9,848 bases of DNA, from positions 1 to 9,848 of the forward strand of contig JABMPG010000575.1 in the NCBI GenBank assembly GCA_013203855.1. The letters run 5' to 3'. The position numbers were made by a program, and so were the translations under genes. Below the pieces are notes generated by a model. That model was not told the origin of the DNA. It did not search any database and saw nothing but the letters and a program-made list of their open reading frames with translations. Each line of letters starts with the position of its first letter. Within the stretch, counting starts at the first letter, position 1. This stretch comes from a bacterium (lineage in GTDB: Bacteria; Sumerlaeota; Sumerlaeia; UBA8349). Of this stretch, positions 5,324-9,848 are shown one piece after another.

Positions 5324-6295
5324 TCACACCAGTCCCAGCATCTCGCGCAGGGCGGAGCACACACGGACGGCGTTTCCCTCGGCCAGGAGAGAGTCAAGAC
5401 GCTCCGGACCGAAGGCATCCATCTTTCGGCATACAGCTTCGATCCACCGGATACTCTCGTTGAGCGCTCCCCGTCCATCTTCGCGGTAAGGGTACTGATC
5501 CATCGAGTACCACCCGTCGTATCCCTTTTTTCGCAGCCAGTAAAACAGTTCTATGTATTCGGGTAGATGGACGCTTCCGACGATCATGTCGTCATCCCAA
5601 AAGCGGTAGTTGTCGTTTAAGTGCAGATGAAAGAGACGCTTGTTGCGAAGAAGCAGGGCCGCGCTCTCGGCGATGTTTTCACCCGCCGCGAAGGCATGTC
5701 CGGTGTCGATGGTGACACCCACGTTGTCGCACCCGGTTTCCAGAGCCACAAGCAGCGTGTCCGCGGCGCGCGCCATGTAGCTGTGCGTCCGGGGTTCCTT
5801 CGGTTTGTATTCGAGGGCCAGGCGGATATCGGGACGGTACCGGGCGCACTCGCGGATACCGTCGAGGAGTTGGTCGCGAGCCTCGTCAAAATTTCCCTGG
5901 AAACAGTAGTCGTACCCGTCCTGCCCGGGCCAGAGATTAAGAGTGGCGCAACCCAGCTCAATCGCCGCGTCCATCATCTCTTTCGTTGTCTCCACCGCCT
6001 CTCGCCTGATTCCAGGTTCGCGCGAGGTAAAGGCGCCCCGCCCCCAGCGTTTCTGGGCAAAGTGGTCCGGAAAGATGGCGACGCAAGCCAGTTCGTTGTC
6101 CTCAAGCAGGGCCTTGATCTCGGCGACGTTCCCGGCCGTGATGTCCCACGTGCCAACGAGTTCGACTCCGGCCACCCCCTGTATCGATGCGGCCTGCCGG
6201 AACATTTCGGCCTTGGACGGCTGGTCCTTGTAGCCCGTGGATAGGAAACGATCGCACGTGTTGCCAAGATTGCCCAGAATTACGGAGAATTTCAT
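5324..6295 (-). CDS. Sugar isomerase/epimerase of the xylose-isomerase-like TIM-barrel family
   Basis: Metal-dependent sugar (phosphate) isomerase or epimerase of the AP-endonuclease-2/xylose-isomerase-like superfamily; cytoplasmic. 323 aa from the chosen start. Likely metal ligands, in the order known for this fold, are Glu162 (RLALEYKP), Asp197 (GVTIDTGH), His223 or His225 (LFHLHLND) and Asp266 (WYSMDQYPYRED). The last ligand is Asp rather than the Glu of tagatose 3-epimerase types; L-rhamnose-isomerase-type enzymes use Asp there. The first strand MKFSVILGNLG and GVELVGTWD are typical barrel segments. Start at 6295 is supported by AAGGAA ten bases upstream. An earlier ATG at 6361 adds 22 residues unlike the family and has no properly spaced ribosome binding site. 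It lies between the kinase and dehydrogenase genes, suggesting aldose-ketose conversion or epimerisation before phosphorylation. The substrate is unknown. Confidence 0.82.
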   Translation of the reverse strand: MKFSVILGNLGNTCDRFLSTGYKDQPSKAEMFRQAASIQGVAGVELVGTWDITAGNVAEIKALLEDNELACVAIFPDHFAQKRWGRGAFTSREPGIRREAVETTKEMMDAAIELGCATLNLWPGQDGYDYCFQGNFDEARDQLLDGIRECARYRPDIRLALEYKPKEPRTHSYMARAADTLLVALETGCDNVGVTIDTGHAFAAGENIAESAALLLRNKRLFHLHLNDNYRFWDDDMIVGSVHLPEYIELFYWLRKKGYDGWYSMDQYPYREDGRGALNESIRWIEAVCRKMDAFGPERLDSLLAEGNAVRVCSALREMLGLV

Positions 6296-6305
6296 GGTCT
6301 CATGG

Positions 6306-6311
6306 TTCCTT
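6306..6311 (-). promoter_or_regulatory. Ribosome binding site fixing the isomerase start
   Basis: AAGGAA on the - strand, ten bases before the ATG at 6293-6295. The upstream in-frame ATG at 6361 has only AAGG immediately abutting it, too close to serve. Confidence 0.5.
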
Positions 6312-6364
6312 TTGTTCGTAGGGACTGATTGAGGGGGAAAGGGGCCCCAGGGCCTCTTCATCCT

Positions 6365-7576
6365 TCACACCATTCTCTCGGCCAATCGGCGGCCGGTCCC
6401 GATCTGTTCGCGGAAACGGTCATACATGGATCGGATTTGTTCGGCTTTTTCTCCCGGCGTATTCTCGAACATGACGCCGCCCAGATGGAAGCAGGCGCAG
6501 CCGCCCGCGACGATTCCGCCCGCGACGGCCTGATTCATGGAGAGGTCGCCCTTGGGCTTCTCCTGCATCTGCATGGCCAGCGTGGCCAGCATACCTCCGA
6601 CGAAATTGTCGCCGCAGCCGGTCGTGTCGCCCTTCAAGGCGGGATCGGAGCAAAGGGTTTCGCCCACGCTCTGGCAGACGGGCATTTCGGCCACGGCGCA
6701 GGGCTCAAAAAGCCGCCCGTCCGAGAAGTAGGTCACAGGGGCGGCGCCGTGAGTGATGGCGTAAGCGGACACGCCCTGTTGCCGGAGGTATTCGCCCGCG
6801 GCTGGGATGCTCTCTGTGCCGCTGATGCGGAGGGCCTCTTCGCGGTCGGCGATGAAGAGGTCGGTATGCTGGAAGGCCGCATCACTATCGCCCAGGGGCC
6901 ACTTTCTGCCGGGGTTCCTTTTCTCGCTCCGGAAGTCGTAGACTGTCGAGACCACCGTAACGCACCCCCGCTGTTTCGCCTTCTCAAGAAGGGCGGTCAG
7001 GTTGTCGTGCAGGCGCGGGACGAGGGCCGTGGCGCCGCAGAGGACGATGTCGGAGTCGAAAAAAGAGTCGGGCAGGTCCTCGGGTCCGTATTCGCCGGAG
7101 ACGCCGATGTTGTTGATGAAGGACCGCTCGCCCTGGCCGCCCGCGTAGTTGGGATCGGATAGCACGAGGGTAAACGGGGTCGTGCCGGGACGGGTGTTAT
7201 AGTGATCGATGTTCAGGGGCGTGCGCTCGATCAGGCTCCATAGCCGCCGTCCGATGTCGTCATCTCCCATGACGCCGTAGTACTCAGGCTTCACGCCCCG
7301 GTCGGCCAGAAGTTGGGCGGCGAGGATCAGGGCGACGATGCTCGGCCCGCCGATATTGAAAGCGTCCGGCTGGCGGTCGTCGACCAGACTTCGGAGAACG
7401 TGGCGGTAGTCTTGCCGGGAGAAGCGCTCGAATTCATCAAGGAATACGAGGCGGCCGGGTTCGAGTCCCCCATCGCCGGGCAGCCGAGACCGATACCTCT
7501 GAAATGCGGGGGATTCGTAGTCCACGTCCGAGTAGAGAAAATCCGCCAGAGAGCAGCCTGCGCCGGCGATTCGCAT
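6365..7576 (-). CDS. PfkB-family carbohydrate kinase
   Basis: ATP-dependent sugar kinase of the ribokinase/PfkB family, predicted to phosphorylate the sugar produced in this pathway; cytoplasmic. 403 aa, longer than the usual 300-340. The extra length is partly an N-terminal insertion (about residues 20-72) between the first strand MRIAGAGCSLADFLYSD and the substrate-binding DAFNIGGPSIVAL (71-83), where the family has its glycine pair. The C-terminal signature KGDTTGCGDNFVGG holds the anion hole and catalytic base: DTTGCGD at 317-323, base Asp323. FIADREEALRISG (241-253) is the usual N/D-x-x-E-strand segment. AAAGGG (7584-7589) lies seven bases before the ATG. It sits between the Tat protein and isomerase genes, in line with a common isomerase-kinase order in sugar operons. 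Substrate specificity cannot be told; fructose-, tagatose- or deoxy-ketose types are all possible. Confidence 0.9.
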   Translation of the reverse strand: MRIAGAGCSLADFLYSDVDYESPAFQRYRSRLPGDGGLEPGRLVFLDEFERFSRQDYRHVLRSLVDDRQPDAFNIGGPSIVALILAAQLLADRGVKPEYYGVMGDDDIGRRLWSLIERTPLNIDHYNTRPGTTPFTLVLSDPNYAGGQGERSFINNIGVSGEYGPEDLPDSFFDSDIVLCGATALVPRLHDNLTALLEKAKQRGCVTVVSTVYDFRSEKRNPGRKWPLGDSDAAFQHTDLFIADREEALRISGTESIPAAGEYLRQQGVSAYAITHGAAPVTYFSDGRLFEPCAVAEMPVCQSVGETLCSDPALKGDTTGCGDNFVGGMLATLAMQMQEKPKGDLSMNQAVAGGIVAGGCACFHLGGVMFENTPGEKAEQIRSMYDRFREQIGTGRRLAERMV

Positions 7577-7620
7577 GGGATATCCCTTTCCGCAAGTGTC
7601 CGATCAAACGCGGCCCGTTC

Positions 7621-8511
7621 TCAGGTCGCCTCGGTCGATCTCAGGGCAAGGGCGACGATCTGGTGCGTCACCATCTGGACCCGGCCCTCGGAGTCCACCA
7701 GGTAATGGGTGGGCTGGAGCCCCATGCCCGTCTGACGATAGGAGCGCATCGAGACCGGGCCGTTCTTGGTGGGAAGCTGGACCTCCCCTTCGTTCACCAG
7801 GACATGACCTGTCTTGAGTTGGGCCAGTTCATCGAGATAATTGAACCGATCAGGAAGAACCGGCGACTTCTCGCCCCACAGAAGCGCAATCGGCGACCAG
7901 GGGCAGAGCACGGGACCCGAAGCGTCGAGCACCCGTTCCCCGAAGGCATCGCGAATCCGGATCCGCCCGTCTTCGATCACGCCCTCTTCGCGCATTTGCA
8001 GCCGGGGCTCCGATCTTTCGCGCACATCTTGCACCCAGGTCGCGATCTCCCACTCTCTCAGGACATGAGGGGCGTCCGGCTGGCAAACCGCCCGGGCATC
8101 CATCCGGTTCCGGCAACCCTCGTATTCGGTTTCGCGGCTCGCCTCAATCCGGAGCCCGTCCTGACCGGGCGCGATCTTCAGCCTTAGCGTGCCGTAGCGC
8201 TTTGTATAGAAGTAAGGATTCCCTTCCGGCGGCCCCGTCTGATCGTTACGGTCGGCCGCGGCCCAAGTCACCAGCCAGCGCAGAATGTCGTAGTGCCAGA
8301 TCAGCCCACTCGCGTCCGGAGTCGGAAACCGGCTATTCTCGACGTAATGCAGCAGGGCCTTAACGACGGCGGGACCTTTGCCGGCGTCGATGCACTGGGT
8401 CTGTTCCAGGGCGGCACCCAACAGCGGCAGTCGGCCGGCGGCCTCCAAACCTCCCGCCAGGGCGGCCAGTTGTATAAAATGGCGGCGTGAGAATGCGGGA
8501 TTCCAGTTCAT
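7621..8511 (-). CDS. Tat-exported protein of unknown function
   Basis: 296 aa protein I do not recognise. The N-terminus MNWNPAFSRRHFIQLAALAGG is a clear twin-arginine signal (S8-R9-R10-H11-F12-I13) with a mild hydrophobic stretch and an Ala-rich region to about residue 36, so it should be exported folded. The mature part is mixed alpha/beta by eye. It starts with a helical stretch ending in SGLIWHYDILRWLVTWAAADR. A strand-rich region follows, then WSPIALLWGEKSPVLPDRFNYLDELAQLK, and it ends in SMRSYRQTGMGLQPTHYLVDSEGRVQMVTHQI. That last layout (hydrophobic segment, then a G-x-x-PTHYLVDSEGR strand pair) loosely recalls lipoprotein-like beta proteins of the DUF3108 type, a weak analogy only. 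No catalytic motif is evident. The ATG follows the sulfatase stop by one base and uses AAGGAGG inside the sulfatase 3' end, so the two are translationally coupled and probably functionally linked. Confidence 0.8.
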   Translation of the reverse strand: MNWNPAFSRRHFIQLAALAGGLEAAGRLPLLGAALEQTQCIDAGKGPAVVKALLHYVENSRFPTPDASGLIWHYDILRWLVTWAAADRNDQTGPPEGNPYFYTKRYGTLRLKIAPGQDGLRIEASRETEYEGCRNRMDARAVCQPDAPHVLREWEIATWVQDVRERSEPRLQMREEGVIEDGRIRIRDAFGERVLDASGPVLCPWSPIALLWGEKSPVLPDRFNYLDELAQLKTGHVLVNEGEVQLPTKNGPVSMRSYRQTGMGLQPTHYLVDSEGRVQMVTHQIVALALRSTEAT

Positions 8512-8512
8512 G

Positions 8513-9820
8513 TCAGGCCTCCTTCGCCAGTTCGGCGTACCAGTCGCGCGTGGTCTCGTAGAAGTTCGGCAGGTTCATCCGGACGAACACCTTCGGCACC
8601 TCGCCGGGCCCGGAATAGAGATTCAGGCGAGACGTGTAGTCGCCGGCATAGTGCCGCATCCGCGCCAGCACCTCGGCGTAGGCGGGATCGTCGGCCACAT
8701 CCAGGACCTCATTCGGATCCTTCCTCAGGTCGTAGAGTTCCGGAGCGGTGTCGAGTTGGAGGATCGCCTTGTGCGTCGCGGTGCGAACAGCCATGCGAAG
8801 CCCCGGGCGGCTTTCCTCGCTGACGATGTATTCGCGCCAGTCCGGTTTCTTCCCTTCCAGGATGGGCCGCCAGCTGCGGGCCACCGTCATATTCGGCAGC
8901 GGCGGCGCGCCCGTATAGTCGCAGACCGTCGCCGCCACGTCCGGGCTCGTCACCAGGTGGTCCGCGTCCTGAACCCCTCCCTCGATCACGCCCGGCCACG
9001 ACACGATGGTGGGCACGCGCATGGACGACTCGTCGAAATGCCCCTTGGCGAGAAGACCATGGTGGCCCAGCGAATCGCCGTGATCCGCGGCGAAAATGAA
9101 CAGCGTGTTGTCGGCATAGGGAGAGCGGCGCACCGCGTCATAGATGCGGCCCACCTCGTAGTCCACCATCTCGACCATGCGATAGTAATCGTACCGGAAA
9201 TACCGCCAGTCCAACTCGCTCCAGCCCTGGCGGGAAGCCTGGACCGGATCGAAGTTGCCGGGCAACGGCGGGAGATCCTTCTCCATAGCCGGAGCCAGAG
9301 CGAACTTGGCCGGCCCGCCGCCCTCCATGGTCGGATAGCAGCAGTCGTGGGGGTTCAGAAACCCGGCGTTCAGGAAGAAAGATTTGTCGCCCTTTCGCTG
9401 CTGGAGCCAGGCCGCGACGGCCCGGGCCACGTCCGAATCGCCCACCTCGCCCTTCGTGTCGCCGGGATGGATCACGTCGAAACTGTCGGCCAACTTCCGC
9501 CCCGACACGTGCCATTTCCCCGCGTAGACGGCGTCGTACCCATTCTGTCGCATCCACACGCCCAGGTCGGGCAGTTCCGGGTTGATGGGGACATTATTGG
9601 TGCCCACCCCATGCTCCTTCGGGGTCAGCCCCGTGTACCAACTGGCCCGGGCCGGACAACACAGGGGCTGGGACGAATAGGCTCGCAGAAAGGAATGCCC
9701 CTCCGACGCGATCCGATCCAGATTCGGCGTGCGCACGTAAGGGCAGCCATAGGCGCTCATGGCGTCGCCGGTCATCTGATCCACATGAACGAAAACAATA
9801 TTGGGTCGGGTTGAAGCCAC
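8513..9820 (-). CDS. Type I (formylglycine) sulfatase
   Basis: Hydrolyses sulfate esters of a sugar, polysaccharide or related compound; alkaline-phosphatase superfamily. 435 aa. The N-terminal metal site begins RPNIVFVHVDQM (Asp14). The activation motif C-x-P-x-R is Cys54-Cys55-Pro56-Ala57-Arg58 in LCCPARASWYTG, so Cys54 should be converted to formylglycine by a maturase encoded elsewhere; a Cys-type site can be matured by FGE or anSME. GKWH is at 101-104, and the distal metal/sulfate residues are Asp246-His247 (FAADHGDSLGHHG) with Lys259 and His261 (LAKGHFDE). PELYDLRKDPNE is the usual C-terminal block. The start is GTG with GAGGAG six bases upstream and gives no signal peptide. The frame stays open to the window edge, so a longer, exported form cannot be excluded. 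It is the first gene in view of the sugar operon. Confidence 0.92.
   Translation of the reverse strand: MASTRPNIVFVHVDQMTGDAMSAYGCPYVRTPNLDRIASEGHSFLRAYSSQPLCCPARASWYTGLTPKEHGVGTNNVPINPELPDLGVWMRQNGYDAVYAGKWHVSGRKLADSFDVIHPGDTKGEVGDSDVARAVAAWLQQRKGDKSFFLNAGFLNPHDCCYPTMEGGGPAKFALAPAMEKDLPPLPGNFDPVQASRQGWSELDWRYFRYDYYRMVEMVDYEVGRIYDAVRRSPYADNTLFIFAADHGDSLGHHGLLAKGHFDESSMRVPTIVSWPGVIEGGVQDADHLVTSPDVAATVCDYTGAPPLPNMTVARSWRPILEGKKPDWREYIVSEESRPGLRMAVRTATHKAILQLDTAPELYDLRKDPNEVLDVADDPAYAEVLARMRHYAGDYTSRLNLYSGPGEVPKVFVRMNLPNFYETTRDWYAELAKEA
8518..8524 (-). promoter_or_regulatory. Ribosome binding site of the Tat protein, inside the sulfatase 3' end
   Basis: AAGGAGG, a near-perfect Shine-Dalgarno, is six bases before the ATG at 8509-8511 and is formed by the last sulfatase codons (Lys-Glu-Ala). 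It indicates translational coupling of the two genes. Confidence 0.75.
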
Positions 9821-9826
9821 GGAATT

Positions 9827-9832
9827 CTCCTC
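9827..9832 (-). promoter_or_regulatory. Ribosome binding site supporting the GTG start of the sulfatase
   Basis: GAGGAG on the - strand ends six bases before the GTG at 9818-9820. This favours the short, leaderless-signal form of the protein over a start outside the window. Confidence 0.6.
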
Positions 9833-9848
9833 GCTCCCGGTTATCGGA

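Noticed and set aside
4183..5463. Long + strand open frame (426 codons) opposite the mtlD-family gene
   Set aside because: Antisense shadow of a GC-rich coding region; its translation has no recognisable family motif, while the - strand frame carries the complete MtlD signatures.
7362..8085. Repeated 13-mer GCGTCCGGCTGGC at about 7362 and 8071
   Set aside because: Both copies encode Gln-Pro-Asp-Ala in separate genes; best explained by coincidence with shared codon usage.
8378..9814. Long + strand open frame (478 codons) opposite the sulfatase and the start of the Tat protein
   Set aside because: Arg/His/Val-rich low-complexity translation typical of an antisense shadow; it spans two genes that have strong family motifs on the - strand.
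1..9848. CRISPR arrays, tRNA or rRNA genes, insertion sequences
   Set aside because: No regularly spaced repeats, tRNA-like cloverleaf, rRNA sequence or transposase was seen on either strand by eye.

Overview
This is a GC-rich bacterial window with one partial and eight complete genes. Only the first gene is on the + strand; the other eight are on the - strand. The gene set is a GDP-fucose synthesis gene, a one-cluster ferredoxin, a dGTPase-like HD protein, an archaeal/Bacteroidota-style phosphohexomutase, and a sulfatase plus sugar-enzyme operon with a Tat-exported protein. It resembles uncultured, probably anaerobic, polysaccharide-using lineages such as the PVC group, Hydrogenedentes, Sumerlaeota or spirochaetes. 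That placement is inference from gene content only.

Layout. 1-519 (+): C-terminal half of GDP-L-fucose synthase, ending at a strong hairpin/T-run terminator. 597-788 (-): small 4Fe-4S ferredoxin. 789-1025: AT-richer spacer with an imperfect 34-nt palindrome. 1026-2174 (-): dGTPase-like HD phosphohydrolase. 2175-2463: remains of a nucleotidyltransferase (MNT) / HEPN toxin-antitoxin pair, broken by a frameshift, a large internal deletion and a stop codon. 2464-3828 (-): phosphoglucosamine/phosphomannomutase-family enzyme with a plausible promoter. 3829-4110: a second MNT/HEPN remnant on the opposite strand, keeping the parts the first one lacks.

4111-9820 (-) is a compact five-gene run. In transcription order it is sulfatase, Tat-exported protein of unknown function, PfkB-family sugar kinase, TIM-barrel sugar isomerase/epimerase, and mannitol-1-phosphate 5-dehydrogenase-family enzyme, with gaps of 1, 44, 69 and 25 bases. 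The simplest reading is catabolism of a sulfated sugar or polyol: desulfation, isomerisation, phosphorylation, then NAD-linked redox at the sugar-phosphate/polyol-phosphate level. The substrate cannot be named from sequence, and no transporter or regulator lies in the window.

The most unusual observation is the pair of MNT/HEPN relics flanking the mutase gene in opposite orientations with complementary retained parts. I do not see a convincing intact new system; the sugar operon and its orphan Tat protein are the best candidates for undescribed function.
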